A stretch of DNA of 64,000 bases from Cavia porcellus (lineage: Eukaryota > Chordata > Mammalia > Rodentia > Caviidae), in assembly GCF_034190915.1 (NCBI RefSeq), contig NW_026947500.1, positions 21,202,501-21,266,500 on the forward strand, written 5' to 3'. A program made the position numbers and the translations under genes. Position 1 is the stretch's first letter. Each line of letters begins with the position of its first letter. Shown here one piece after another: positions 1 to 12,597 of this stretch. Below the pieces are notes generated by a model that saw only the letters and a program-made list of their open reading frames with translations, searched no databases and was not told the origin of the DNA.

Positions 1-181
1 CTAAAATCATACAGTGAAATCATAGGGAATGGGGGTTATGTAGAATGCTGGATCCAGACCCAGGAGTTTAAATATTGAGGAGGAATCAGGTGGTTACAAA
101 AGTTTATAAGGTGCTATCAAAATACATGATAAAGGTTTAACTTTAAAAAGTTATTACAGTAAAAGGCGTCTTGGCATCAAT

Positions 182-243
182 TCTGCTCAGAATAGTGGTA
201 GAGCACTTGCCTAGGACGTGCAAGGACCTAGGTTCAGGGCACA
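182..243 (+). repeat. ID-like tRNA-derived SINE remnant
   Basis: The stretch carries the typical internal words of a rodent ID element: a GTGGTAGAGCACTTGCCTAG-like A-box side and a GGTTCAGG-like B-box side. It is diverged and has no clear A-rich tail or target duplication. The family call is from memory of the ID consensus. Confidence 0.55.
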
Positions 244-286
244 TAGATGACCTCAGCAGCTGGTGAGAGCATTGGCCACCCTCCCC

Positions 287-449
287 CAAGCACTTTTTTT
301 TTTTTTTCTTTTTGAGATAGGGTCTCACTTTGCAGTTCAAGCTGGCCTCGACCTTGCAGTGATCCTCCTGCCTCAGCCTCCCAAGTACTGGGATTACAGG
401 CCTCAGCCACCACACCACCATGGTTTGTTTGTCTTTCAGTCAAGCACTT
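287..449 (-). repeat. B1 (7SL-derived) SINE with target-site duplication
   Basis: Read on the minus strand this is a 7SL-derived monomer: GGCTGAGGC, CTGTAATCCCAG, GGGAGGCTGAGGCAGGAGGA and a final GTGAGACCCTATCTC, followed by an A-rich tail (a T-run on the plus strand from about 296). The 9-bp duplication CAAGCACTT sits at 287-295 and 441-449 and marks the insertion. About 20 extra bases precede the monomer head inside the duplication. Open frames across it are translated SINE, not genes. Confidence 0.85.
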
Positions 450-1264
450 GATTCTTTGACTTCTGCCTTTGGCTCTGTTCATGCAGCCATGAGTGACCAA
501 AGGTTTCCAGGGCAACTTCTGCATGATGAAATATGTTGTTTCTCAGAATATCATGCCATTATCCTGGGCTGTGTGGGTACCGCATGTTCACCAACATGTG
601 AGACTTCTAAAGCAGTCACACACACACTCTTTCCTCCAGAAACCACAGCGTTCTTAGCCTCATAGCAGGAGCATATTGAAAAGCAAGCAGATATTTTACC
701 ACACGCCAATTTCAAAGGACCAAGGGGAGGAAGAGGAGGTAGGTGGTACTGACAAAGAGCCTTTTGTTTTGTTCCACTGGAACTGAGCAGTGTACCCAGC
801 AAGCAGAGGTGGTGGAAGAGGAAGAGAAGAAAGTGGGGTTGAAATCAGCTGGGGCTTGTTAGAAATGCAGATTCTGCCCACCTCTTGAATCTTAGTTTGT
901 TGACAAGATGCCCAAGCAAGGACATTGACATTAAAAAGCACCTTTAATGGCATATAAAGCAACAGCACATTCTCTACAGCTACAAAAACCTGGGGGGACT
1001 CACTTCGGGGCCACACACATTCGCCTTTGGGAGAAGAGGAATGAAGCAGCACAGCAAGGTTAATGAAGTCAGTTAAAATGAAGGCGTGAGCTCTCCGAGA
1101 CCAGGAAAGGTGCTGTCCCTCTGCAGAAAGATTCATTGGAAGTCCTTCTGGGAAAAAGACAGGGTTCACCAACAGCCTGTGTGTCACCATCCCCTGTCCC
1201 CTGCCCTCGAGCTCCAAGGGGAAACAGAGATGCAAGAACCAGTCTGCTTCAAGGTAGCAGCCTT
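450..1264. other. Unassigned unique sequence
   Basis: I see no recognisable repeat, RNA gene or coding exon here. Open frames on both strands are short and show no domain I recognise. Confidence 0.4.
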
Positions 1265-1354
1265 GGGGCTGGGGATTACCTCAGCGGTGCAAGTGCCTGC
1301 CTGACAAGCGTGAGGTCATGAGTTCGATCCCCAGTACTCCAAGAAAAGAAAAGA
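1265..1354 (+). repeat. tRNA-derived SINE, lineage-specific type
   Basis: A plus-strand copy of the short tRNA-derived SINE that recurs through the window. It has a GGGGATTACCTCAG A-box region, GTGCAAGTGCCTGCCTGACAAG in the anticodon-side region, GAGTTCGATCCCCAGTAC around the B box, and an AAGAAAAGAAAAG tail. Imperfect CAGCCT words flank it. Confidence 0.8.
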
Positions 1355-1894
1355 GGTCACAGCCTCTCATGGCCTTTCAACACTTTGCCGAAGCCAGACT
1401 TAGCCCAGCAGCCTGGTAGCTATCTTTCAGCATACTCAGACTGCAGCTACTCAGCAAGCCGAAGTGCTTGTATCTGAAGTCACAGGGAAAACAGACAGGA
1501 GACACAAAAGACATGAAATTTGCTAGGTGCAAACATAAGATGGGCTTCCTTTTAATCAGGTGACGGTTCTCAGTCAGAACCTAATTCCAGACAGCTGCCT
1601 AAGGCAGAAGTAGGTTAGTACCCAGCTGCGAATCATCCTGTATTCAGTCGCAGTCCTGACATTTGCTTACAGTGTATCTGTTGTCCCACACAGTTACTGC
1701 AAAGCACTGGATCATAAGCTGAAAACAAACTAATAGTAACAGAGGCACCGATTGAAAAAGAAAGGGCCTTGGGAGGTGAGGAACAAGGCTGGAGGTGAGG
1801 AGAGGCGGAAGCTTGACCACTGCATCAGTTCCCGGAATAGTCACCCTGAAGTCCTCACCACAAAAATGTGGTGAGGACTTTTGGCATCCTTATG

Positions 1895-1945
<51 letters not shown>

Positions 1946-2443
1946 CAGATCTGTAAAAGCTGAGCACAAGTCAAATGTAAGTTGGAGTTCTTCACTCTAG
2001 AGTAACGGAAACAGAAGAAACTATTGCTCCTGACAGATTTCCTCACCATGTGGTTTATGCTGGAAATGTCATTGTGCAAAACCCAGGCCCACACCTGCCA
2101 TGCTTCACTTGTACGATGGGTGATAAAAATGCCATGGTGCTGACAGGTGAGACCCGGTCGCCGAGTGCAGGAAGGAAGTGGAAGGTGGAGACACTGAGTG
2201 TGGTCCCGCTAGGAGCCTGGCCCCTGTTGGCAGCGGCAGAAAGGCAGTGGCTCTCAGAACTGGGCAGTGGTCCAGAACTGATCCTCGTACAGAAATTAGT
2301 AAGGCTCTTTTCATCACTGAGCATCTGAGGCATAGAAATTCATACACCCAGCAATCCTAATTTCTCCAATGACTCTGCTTGGCCTGTGGTAAAGTCTCCA
2401 AAAGATAAAGATTTTTGGGGAAATGGGGATGGATGATGATCTC
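1355..2443. other. Unassigned sequence containing a TG microsatellite
   Basis: Apart from the dinucleotide repeat near 1.9 kb I recognise nothing in this interval. There is no plausible exon. Confidence 0.4.
1898..1943. repeat. (TG)n microsatellite
   Basis: About 23 uninterrupted TG units, a simple repeat likely to vary in length between individuals. Alternating purine-pyrimidine runs of this kind can adopt Z-DNA. Confidence 0.97.
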
Positions 2444-2830
2444 TGTCTGTTCATACTGCGATAAAATGTTTCTGTAGACGTACCGATTTATAAATAATAG
2501 AAATTTACTTCTCACATCTTGGGAAGTCCCAGACCAAGGGCCCAGAAGACTCGGGGGTCTGCTGAGGGCTGTTCTGTGCTTCCACGATGGCACCCATAGC
2601 TGCACCTTCACAGGAGAGCCGGGCAGGAGGGAGCCAACACTGTGTACTCGCATCCAGAGGAAATGGGAGGGCAAAGAGGCACTAGGTGGCTCCCTCCAAC
2701 CTCTTTTACAGGAGCCCTAATCCATCCTTGAGGGGGGAACCTCATAACTGAGTCACTTCCCCAAAACCCCACTCCTAATGAGGCTCCCACACATGAATTT
2801 TGGACAGTGCTGTACATTCAGACCCTAGCA
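2444..2830 (-). mobile_element. MaLR-like solo LTR (minus strand)
   Basis: The order of motifs matches the reverse complement of mammalian MaLR-type LTRs: CTGTCTGTTCATACTGCGATAA, then an ATAGAAATTTACTTCTCACA block, a purine-rich middle, CCTAATGAGGCTCCCACA, and an end ACATTCAGACCCTAGCA. Copies of the same general family lie at 45165 and, as the opposite strand, at 32961, 38931 and 51864. No exact 5-bp duplication is visible, so the ends are approximate. Confidence 0.6.
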
Positions 2831-3846
2831 GTATCCTCTGGAATTCTGAACGGGTTTAACCTGTAAATTACCATCCTTGCCATCTCGCTGCATTTCTGAA
2901 AGAGTAAGATGCAGGAGTAAGATATTTGTATGAGGAAAGGAAGTTTGCTGTTTTAATATCTCTTTCCCTAAGCCCCTCGAAGGATGCCACCTTCACCTTC
3001 AAAGGGCTCAGTGGAGGGAAGTCCCAGATTGGGGGCCTGGCAGATTTGGTGTCTGATGAGGGCTGACCTCTGCTTTCAGGGTGGGTGCTGTAAGGCCCCA
3101 GCCCCCAGCCTGCTGCCAGCACAAATGCTACTCTCTGCAGGGAACCTAGCTCAGTTTGCTGTCATGGAAAGTACCGGAAAGGAGATAAGATAGGACGAGG
3201 AATTTTGCAGCTCTTGGGACATCTGGTGGCACCCTGGACTTTACATCGGACACTTCAAGGACTCTGTCCACTGAGGTGCAAGACTGCCAGGGAACGCTGA
3301 CTGCAGATGCTTCCTGGAATCTTCCCACCTGACGTCCCCCACCTTCTCCCCACCCCTGTGAAAAGGACACACTTCTCTTTGTTCGCAGCAGGCAGTCTTA
3401 ATGCGCTCTCTGCCTGCACCCAGGCCACGTTGCCTTTACACAGCCTGGTGGTCTCTGCTGATTTGCCCCTTCCCCCTGCATGTTATATATGTTACAGGTG
3501 TCATATTGATCTTCTCTTTCTTTTTTCCAGAGCTTCCTGCGTCCTTATTTAACAGCCATGAATCTTTCTCAAAGCCAGAGTTTCCCAAAATACTAACTCC
3601 ACAGCCTCTGCCCTGCAGACAAGGCTTTCATGCTCCTTGACAAAATGTTAAAAATACAGGCAGTGAGGCGAGGTTTCTTTCCTCCATGAAACCTAGTTTA
3701 ATCAATTGAATGAACTTGTCCTAGGTTTGAGACACACACACATATCATTTGGCCTTAAAATAGCATTTTAACATCACTTGGTATTACATGCTGCCTGTAG
3801 GTGGTAGGTGTTTTTTCTTAATGTGTTTACTTAGATGGAGGGTTTT
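2831..3846. other. Unassigned unique sequence
   Basis: No repeat family or exon is recognised. Short open frames around 3.3-3.6 kb overlap in several frames, as expected by chance. Confidence 0.4.
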
Positions 3847-3921
3847 GGGGCAGGGCGGGTAGTGCAGTGTCAGAGATTAGCGTTCACAGGGCTCAGGGTT
3901 TGATCCTTCACCCTGGCATAG
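3847..3921 (+). repeat. Decayed tRNA-derived SINE
   Basis: GGGCGGGTAGTGCAGTG followed by CTCAGGGTTTGATCC, with spacing close to that of an ID-like element. It is heavily diverged, with no tail or duplication, so this is a weak call. Confidence 0.35.
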
Positions 3922-6120
3922 GAAGTGGTTAGAGAAGGAAGTGGGCGGTGTAGGATTTTCACTTAGACAGATGGGACACTGAGTCCTTTTTTCCTAGGAA
4001 GCAGCTTTATTTATGCTGGCCCTGCCTCAGTGGATTCATATCCAAAAGCGGAGCGCTGAACAATTTGTGTGTCTCGGGCTCCCTTATACGGGCACTGTGC
4101 AGCCTGGTTGGGTGTGATTTATGTTACAGAGAGACACCAGCACTGCGCAGGTGTACACAGAGGCTGATACCGCTACACTGTGAAAAGGTCACGTCTGGAA
4201 GGGCCCTGCCACAGAAGGACCCTCCATGTAGCTTGCTTCTGGGGCTGGGTCCACCTTCTGAGTTATACACTGGCCCAGGGCCAAAACACCAAAGTCTAAA
4301 TACAATGGGAGAAAGTAACCAGAGAACTCGTTTGTACACAGTAAGACTCCAGTGGGCCTCAGCAAACCTTGGCCGGCCCCAGCCCTCACTGCCATCTCCT
4401 TGAATATACAGGTCTGACCCCACTTCCTGGGATCTGGACACCATGACAGTTCTTCCAAGGACCGAGAAAGGTCAAAAACTCCATAGCCCAAAGAAGGGGT
4501 CGAATCCAGCTGCTCCCTGGCAGAAGCAAAACCTCAGAGCAACCCCTCCATTCTGCACCACCCTTTAAAGTTTGAAGCCCATACTCAAGCCTCCTGGGCT
4601 GTGAGCTCTTTTCCCTGGGCCATTCTCACTTGGTAGCGTGTAATGGCCTTTTTCCAATAAATCTTCAATCTTGCTGCTCCTTTTGGGTGTCCTGCTCCCT
4701 TCTTTGTTCAGGACATCAAGAACATGGACGTGACTCCCAGCCTGGTAACAACACCGATGGAGAAACAAAAGGTAGCAGTGAAAAAGTGCTTTCCAGGTGG
4801 CCTCCATAGTGACTCAGGGCTTCCAAGAGGGAGTCTATGAAAGCCTAGGAGGCTGTGAGGTCTCCAGGCTGTTTCAGATGTTGTATGGCACCACTCTTAT
4901 CTCTTTCTCTCAGACAAAACAAGTCACAGCCCGAGCAGATGGCAGCGGAAGGGACCCTGACTTGACTTTTTATGAGTGAAGTCATGGAATGTGCAGCCAT
5001 CTACATGCCACAGGGCTACACACAGGGCTACACACAGGGCTACAAGGCAATTCCCTCTCTGTTATTAGAACAGTAACAAAGCACAGGAGACGCTGATCAG
5101 CAGGCAAACGTTCAGCCTTGATACCCAGCGGCCAAAGAGCCACTGCACACAAGGAAGGGCACCACCAGGCCACAACTGCCAGATAGAAATGAAAGCCCTT
5201 GGTCTCCAGGGAGATCCCCCACTTCCAACGGAAGGCTGAAAGTTGAATTTCCATGTGGAATCGCTGAGGTTTGCTTTCAATGAGAACTCGACCTTTGAAA
5301 TGGTACTGACCGGGGAGACTGACCTGTGAGCTTCCCATTTTCACCATGTACCTCCCATTTTTTATGGGATGGGGACTCATCTTTTATGTGAAACACCTGC
5401 CGGTGAGACCGTCAGGGGCAACTCATTTGTCAGAGATTGCCACTGCTTCGTGATTGGTGAGAGAGGGTGGAGAGAGAACAAGTTAATTATCATGAGGCCG
5501 GGGGATTTCTGGGGGAGGAAGCCGTGTCTGTCAATTGTGAACTCATATTTACTTGCAGAATGATAAATCCAACTCTGGTGTGTCAGATGGAGTCCTGGCT
5601 CGCAGGACGCGCACCTGGGGATGGTTAGTTTCCAGTTGTTTCCTGTAGCGCTTATCAGATTTCAGAGAAGATGTAGAAAGAGACAGGACAGGAAGACAAA
5701 AAAGGGGCTGAGTAACCCAGTCCCACCTTGGAGATGAGCGTGAACAGGGGTAAAGGCCCAGGACAAGGAGGGGAGCCTCGGGAGGAGCAGCCTCAGAGCT
5801 AAGTCAGCCTAAGGGGGATCCAGCAGCTGGGCTAGGCTTGTTCACCCCTGCTCTCGGGCCTCCCAAGCCCAGGCCCTCTGTCACCATGGAAACCAAACAG
5901 CTTCAGGTCAAGTGATGCATACAACAAACCCAAACCCGTTCTCAGGTTCAGTGTCCCTCATCAGAGAGGAAGGCTATTTCCTGAGCTGCCCAGTAGATAT
6001 CTGAATATTAGGTAGCAACAAACCACATAAACACTATGTTTTAAATGTTCATACATAACCATGACAAAGCTTAGTTTATAGATGAGCCACAGTGTGAGTT
6101 TTAAAAGGATAATGAATAAT
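3922..6120. other. Unassigned sequence with a possible regulatory stretch
   Basis: No mobile element is recognised here apart from a small tandem repeat at 5.0 kb. The 5400-5580 part is repeat-free and contains a TTAATTAT homeodomain-like word at 5483-5490 within sequence that looks compositionally constrained. That impression is subjective and needs a cross-species alignment. Confidence 0.35.
5011..5044. repeat. Short tandem repeat, 12-bp unit
   Basis: CAGGGCTACACA is repeated about 2.8 times without interruption. It is too short to be a minisatellite of note and is probably replication slippage. Confidence 0.9.
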
Positions 6121-6149
6121 GGAATAGGTGTATAAATATACAGCATTGA

Positions 6150-8165
6150 AAGTGCCAGAATCACGCTTGCTTTTGGGAGATATTATTATTATTGTTATTT
6201 TAAAGAGAACAAAACAAAGGAAAAAGACACAAATTTGTATTTATATACGCAAGACAGCTAAGATGACTATACTAATTGTGTTAATTCTTGGAAAAGAACA
6301 GTTAATACTTATATGATTAGATCAATTTTACATGTCTGTATCTGGTAACCCAAGCAACCCTTTTGAAGGGAACAATATGCAACATTACAACTATTGCTAA
6401 ATTTCTATTGTCTTGTTTTGAAAACCTATTGTCTTGTTTTGGTTTTGTGGTTGTTGTTTGTTTGTCTCTTTTGCTTTTTGTTTTTATTTTCTGTGTCTTT
6501 TTTTCTTTTAAATAAAAATAAAAAAAGAAAAAACAATAAAAACGATACATGATTTCAAATGAAGGTAATAGGAAATTTTTTTATTTAAAGAAAAACAAAA
6601 CAGTAAAAGGGTACAAGTAATACAGAATTTAAAAAAAAATAAACAGTAAGAAATCACTAGTTAATAGATTACATATTGTCATCTTAGAAATAGTTGATCA
6701 AGTTACAAAATTATGCATACAAAGTGGACATTCAAACAGTGAGACAAACAGTTGTGTTCAATGATCCAACAAAAACTTAGTAATATGGTCATCTATCTTA
6801 CACAACTTGCAGTTGTGTCCTTTAGAACACTTTCTTTTCCTCTCTTTTTTACAATAACATTTAAACATTTTGGGTTTTATTACTCCCACAGTCCTTATTA
6901 CTTTTTTTTGAAAGAGAATAAAACCAAATGTGACAAAACAAAGCAGTCAGTCAAAACAAAGGATGGACATAGTACATGATGTAAAAACAGAATACAAGGT
7001 AATCAGCAATGGTTACCATAATGCCTCTTGCTACCTTAAAAAGAATTGCCTATCATCAGGTATAATAAAAAGAATTGCCTATATCATCAGGTATAATAAA
7101 ATTGAACAAAACAGTACAGAACAAAACCAATAAAACGTAAATATTGGAGACATTACTGAACTTCAAAAGAAGATAATAGTCAAACCAGAATAGTGAATCT
7201 TATTGCCTTCAAAGTAGTTGCCTATACCCTCAAAATTGATAATATCAAACAGAACAGAATAGAGTAAAATCAGTCAAAACAAGATGGTGAGAGCCATACA
7301 GGGCTTCAAATTGAGTTGATAGGAAATCAAAAAAGTTACTATAATATATCCTGCTAATTTAAAAAAAATTTTTCCCTTAATTAAAAAAAATAATAAACAA
7401 ATTAATTTTAGAAAGGGGGGAGATTGAGATAAAAGAGGACATAACAACATAACAACACAGGTCAGAACAGAGCAATTTAAGCAGCATAGTATTTCACCAC
7501 AAGATAACCCGACTTAATAGTAGTTACCAAAGTGTCTCTTTCCTTGAAATATTTGAGTATAACTTTGTATACTATAGCATCAAACATATCAAGACAGTGT
7601 GAAACCATTCAAGAGGATGAAAGTATTACAAGGTATTTAGAACCAGCTAACAGAAAATGAATGATGGTTTCTATATTATCTCTTTATCTATAAAAAAATT
7701 TGTTTATACTATCACATATAATAAAATCCAATAAGATACAACATGATAAAAGCAATGGAGACAGAAGAACAACAGCTTGATGGGACTTCAAAACAAGATG
7801 ATATTAAATCAGCACTAGCTATTATGATGTCTTATTTTCTTCAAAATAGCTGTTCATATCATTACAGAAAATAATATCAAACAGCCCAGAATAAAAGCAT
7901 TCCAATTAATGAGTGAAAATTTTATAAGGCTTCAAAGCCATATAATGGGGAATCATGATTACCACATACTTTTATGCATTTGTATCATTTCTTACACTAA
8001 GATAATAGAAAATTAACAACAGTTAATGTATTGCATATTGTTATCTTCAGAGTAACAGCTCAGATTGCAAGATATAGGCATGGAAATTTGATCAAACAGT
8101 AGAAGCACAAAATATTCTTTTCAATGAACTAAAGGAAATTAGTAGTATAATTATCTTAGCTACTA
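6150..8165. repeat. A/T-rich diverged tandem-like array with an inverted unit
   Basis: Related segments recur. On the minus strand they share the order TTTGATATTAT, a CTATTTTGAAG-like block, a GCTGATTT-like block and a CTTGTTTTGAAG-like block. Landmarks on the plus strand are the CTTCAAA words near 7160, 7294, 7785 and 7930. Spacing is irregular, roughly 130-500 bases, so the unit length is uncertain and may be near 200 bases. Around 6330-6440 a similar segment (TTTTGAAGGG, ATTGCTAAATTTCTATTG, CTTGTTTTGAAA) lies on the opposite strand, with the strand switch near 6500-6545. Units are very diverged, which points to age. The array touches the 3' end of the L1 at 8165. It may be an old satellite, an unusual L1 3'UTR, or another A/T-rich element I do not recognise. 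Confidence 0.5.
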
Positions 8166-9031
8166 AATATTTTTTTCTCTTCCTTCTTTTCTCCTTTTCC
8201 CCTTTCCAGTTATTCTTTCCTTTTGAGCAGTTTCTTTCCCTCTCATTATATCTGTTGTAGGGTTTGGATCTTATTTACTGTTTTAGTTTCTTACACTAGG
8301 GAGACTATGATATTTACACATGCAAGTCTGGTTTATTTCACTTGTGAGCATGGTCTCTAGTTGCATCCATTTACCTATACAAGCCTTGTGTTTATCCTTC
8401 TTTATAACTGAGTGGAACTCCATTCCATAAATGTATCACATCTTTTTTACCCATTCCTTAGTTGATGGGCACTTGGGTTGTTTCCAAGATTTAGCTATTA
8501 CAAAATGTGCTGCTCTGCACATGGGTGCCCATCACTGTGGGATGATGTTTTCAATTTTTCTGGGAAAATATCGAGAAGGGGAATAGCTGGGTCAAATGAA
8601 ACCTCCAACCTTAGTTTTTGAGGAATCTCCACACTGATTTCTACAATGGTTGCACCAGTCCACACTCTCACCAACAGTGGAGAAGGGTTCTTTTTTCCCC
8701 ATGACCCCACCAGCACTATGGGTTGATTTGTTGATGACAGCCATTCTTTCTGGAGTGAGATGGAATCCCAATGTCCTTTTAATTTGCCTTTTTTGAATGA
8801 GAAATGATGTTGAACATTTATTTATATATTTGTTTGCTATTTGTATTTCTTCATCTAAGAAGTGCGTATTCATCTCAGATACCCATTTTTGTATTGGGTC
8901 TTTGAATTTGGGGACTTGAATTTTTAAACTCTTTATATATTCTAGATAGAAGTCCTTTGTGTGAGGGACAATTAGCTAAAATTTTTTCCCAGTCTGTGGG
9001 TTTTCTTTTCACTCTGTTGGTGATTTCTTTT

Positions 9032-9119
9032 TTCTTTTTTGGTACTGGGGATCAAACTCACGACCTTGCCTTTGCCAACCAGACACTTATGCCTGCTGAG
9101 CTAAACCCCTGGTCTGGCA
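9032..9119 (-). repeat. tRNA-derived SINE nested in the L1
   Basis: A minus-strand copy of the recurrent SINE: plus strand GGTACTGGGGATCAAACTCA, then GCTGAGCTAAACCCC, with the T-run on the left. The duplication ATTTCTTTT at 9023-9031 and 9120-9128 shows insertion into the L1 after the L1 had landed. Confidence 0.88.
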
Positions 9120-12100
9120 ATTTCTTTTGATGTGCAAAACTTTTTAGTAAGATCCCAGTTGTTGATTCTTTGGAGTACTTCCTGTGCAGTTTGGGTTTTG
9201 TTCCTACTCCTGTGTCTTCAAGACTTCTACTTACTTTGTCTTCCTGTGGATCATTTCTGTTCTAATGTTTAGATCTTTGATTCATTTTGACTTTAGTTTA
9301 GTGCATGGTGATAGACATGGGTGTAGTTTTAGACCAGTCAATTTTTCCATCACCATTTATTAAAAAGGCTATCTTTCTTCCACTGAACATGTTTGGCTCC
9401 ATTGTCAAAGATAAAATGGATGAGTGTGTTTGCAGTTCTCTTCCATTGATCCTAAGGTCTGTTTTTCTTTGCCAGTACCATGCAGATTTTATCACAGAGG
9501 CTTTGTGGTGTACTTTCAAGTCAGGGATTGAGATGCTTCTTGCCTGGCTTTTGTTGCCCAGGATTGCCTTTACTATTCTAAGTCTGTTCTGTTTCCAAAT
9601 GAATCTTAGGAATGTTTTGTCTAGATCAGTGAAGTATGATGATAGCATCTTGATCAAGATTACATGAAATCTGTAGAACAATTTTGGGAGTATGGCCATT
9701 TTCACAATGTTGGTTCTTCTTGTCCATTAGCAAGGGATATCTTTCTGCTTCCAGATATCCTCTTCCATCTTCTTTTTTAGAGTGTTGTACTTTTCAATAT
9801 ATAGATATTTTACATCCTTTGTTAGATTGATTCCTGAGTATTCCATTTTTTTGGATGCTGCTGTGAAGGGTGTTATTTCCGTAATTCTCTCTCAGTGAGA
9901 TGCTATTGATTTTTGAGTATTGAATCTAGCTACATTGCTGAAGTTATTTATTAACTCTAGTAGTCTTTTGGTGAAGTTTTTTTGGTCTTCTATGTAGAGT
10001 ATCATGTCATCTGCAAATAGTGATAATTTAACTCTTCCTTTCCATCTTTATTCTTTTTATTTCCCTCTCTTGTCTAATTGCTCTGGCTAAGGTTTCCAGA
10101 ACTATAATGAACAGGAGTGGTGATAGTGGACATCCTTGTCTTGTTCCTGATTTTAGAGTGAAAGTTTTCAGTTTTTGTCTATTTCATATTGATGTTGGCT
10201 ATTGGTTTGTCATAGATGGCTTTTATCAGATGGAAGTAGAGACTATTTCAGCTTTCTGTAGTTATTTTTATCAGGAATGAGTGTTGGACTTTATAGATGG
10301 CTTTTTGTGTATCTATTGAGATTATGTGATTTTTGTCTTTGGATTTGTTGATATTGTGTATTACATTTATTGATTTGCATATGTTGAACCATCCCTACAT
10401 TCCTGGGATGAACCCCACTTGGTGTATAATCTTCTTGATGATTTGCTACACTGTTTGCTAGTATCTGCTTAAGGATTTTTGCCTCTATGTTCATTAGGGT
10501 GACTGGCCTGTAGTTCTCTTTTTTTGGTTGAGTCTTTCTCTGGTTTTGATATCAGGGAAATACTTGCTTCCAGAAACGAGTTAGGGAGGATTTCTTTCCT
10601 TTCAATTTCATTAAAAAGCTTGAGGAGTACTGGCATTAAATCTTCTCTAATTTCCTTGTAGACTTTAGCCATGAATCTATCAGGACTCGGGCTTTTCTTT
10701 GTTGGTAAGTTTTTAAATTATATTTTTAATTTTATTAACATATTGGGTTATTCAGAATTTTATATCTTCTTGATTCAATTTTGGTAATGGATACATTTCT
10801 AGGAATCTGTCCATTTCTTCTGTGTTTTCCATCTTGTGTGAGTAAATATTTTCAGAATAGGTATTGATGATCTTTTAAATTTTCACAGGATCTTTAGTGA
10901 TTTACCCTTTTCATTCCTCTGTGTATGACTCTGATTTTTTCATTTTAAAAATAAAATTGGCTAGAGTTTTATCAATTTTATTCTTTCAAGGAACCAACTT
11001 TCTATTCATTAATTCTTTGTATTGTTTCCTTAGTCTCAAGTGCATTAATTTCTGCTCTGATCTTAATAATTTCCTCCTTAATAATTTGAGTTCAAGTTGC
11101 TCTTCTTTCTCTAGAAGCTTGAGGTGCAGCATTAGGTTGTTTGTTTATGCTTGTTCTATTTTCCTGATATGAAAATTCACTGCTATAAATTTTCCCTTAG
11201 GACTGCTTTCATTGCATCCCACAGGTTCTTGTAAGTTGCATTTGCATTTTTGTTTGTTTGGAGCTATTGTTTAATTTTATCTGTGGCCTGTTGGTTGTTC
11301 AGGAGATGTTATTTAATTTCTATGTGCTTATGGAGTTTTTGCAGTATCTTTTGCTATTAATTTCCAATTTCTTTGCACTATGGTTGAGTGATATTCATAG
11401 GATGATTTCAATTGCTTTGTATTTACTTAAGCACATCTTATGGGGTAGTAAGTGATCTATTTTAGATAATGTCTTGTGTGCAATTAAAAAGAATGTGTAG
11501 TCTGATGTTTTGGGGTGGCACACTCTGAAAACATCTACTAAGCCTGTTTACAGGTTTATTTCAATTCTGTTACTTATTTGCTCATTTTTGTCTAGTTGTT
11601 CTATCTCTTTGTGACAATGATGTATTTATGTCCCCTGTTATGATTGTGTTGCTGCTTATTTGATTTTTCATGTCTATTAATATGTGTGTTATATAGTTGG
11701 GTGCTCCTGTATTTGGTGCATATATATTTATGATTATTATTGCTTTCTCTCGAATTTTTCCCCTAACAAGTATGCAGTGACCTTCTTTATGTCTCTTGAT
11801 TAATCTTAGAAGTTCACATTGTCTGCAAACAGACTAGCTACCCCTGCTTTTTCTGAGTTCCTGTTGCATGGAGTGTTGTTTTCTATCCTTTGACTCTCAG
11901 TTTATGCATTTCATTTTGAGTTAAATGTGTTTCTTGTCCACCATATTGTTGGGCCTTGTTTCTTGATCTATTATGCAAGTCTGTTTCTTTTGATTGGTGA
12001 ATTGAGACAACTTACATTGATGATTATAATTAATATGTGTTGGCTTATTTTTGTGATGATATTTTCCCACTGTTGGTTCTTCACTTTTCCTCTCTGTTTA

Positions 12101-12597
12101 ACTGCTTACCCTGCTTGGTAGTTTCTTTCTCTTGTTCTTAGAATTGTGTTCATTTTTATCTCTGTGTAGATTATCTTTCATTGCCCTTTGCAGTCTTGGT
12201 TTGGTGGTCATGAATTTCTCCAGTTGTTCTTTGTCATGGAAGTATCTTATTTCTATGTTAATTTTGAAAGATAGTTTTGCAGGTTCTATCAGTCTGAATT
12301 GGAAGCTGTTTTCTTTCAGGACTTGAAATACTTCACTCCAAGCTCTTCTTGACTCACTGGTTTGTGTTGAGAAGTTGTCTGTGATTCTGATGGGTTTTCC
12401 TTTTTAGACAACCTGTTTCATTTTTCTAACACATTTAATATTCTGTTCTTGTGCTGAATGTCTGTGATCTTGATTATTATATGTCTGGGTGTAGATTTAT
12501 TTTGGTTATGCTAATTAGAGGTCTATATGCCTCACTTATCTGTATGTCAGTCAGATTCTGTTCCCATGCTTGGAAATTTTTCTGCAAATAGTTTTTT

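Noticed and set aside
143..421. Minus-strand open frame with a lysine run
   Set aside because: It is translated B1 SINE and its poly(A) tail.
1265..1354. tRNA-like boxes as functional tRNA genes
   Set aside because: The A- and B-box words sit in repeated copies with A-rich tails and target duplications and do not fold into a full cloverleaf by inspection. They are SINEs.
7410..7432. Retroviral polypurine tract before a 3' LTR
   Set aside because: A G-rich purine run is present, but no TG...CA-bounded LTR or polyadenylation layout follows on either strand.
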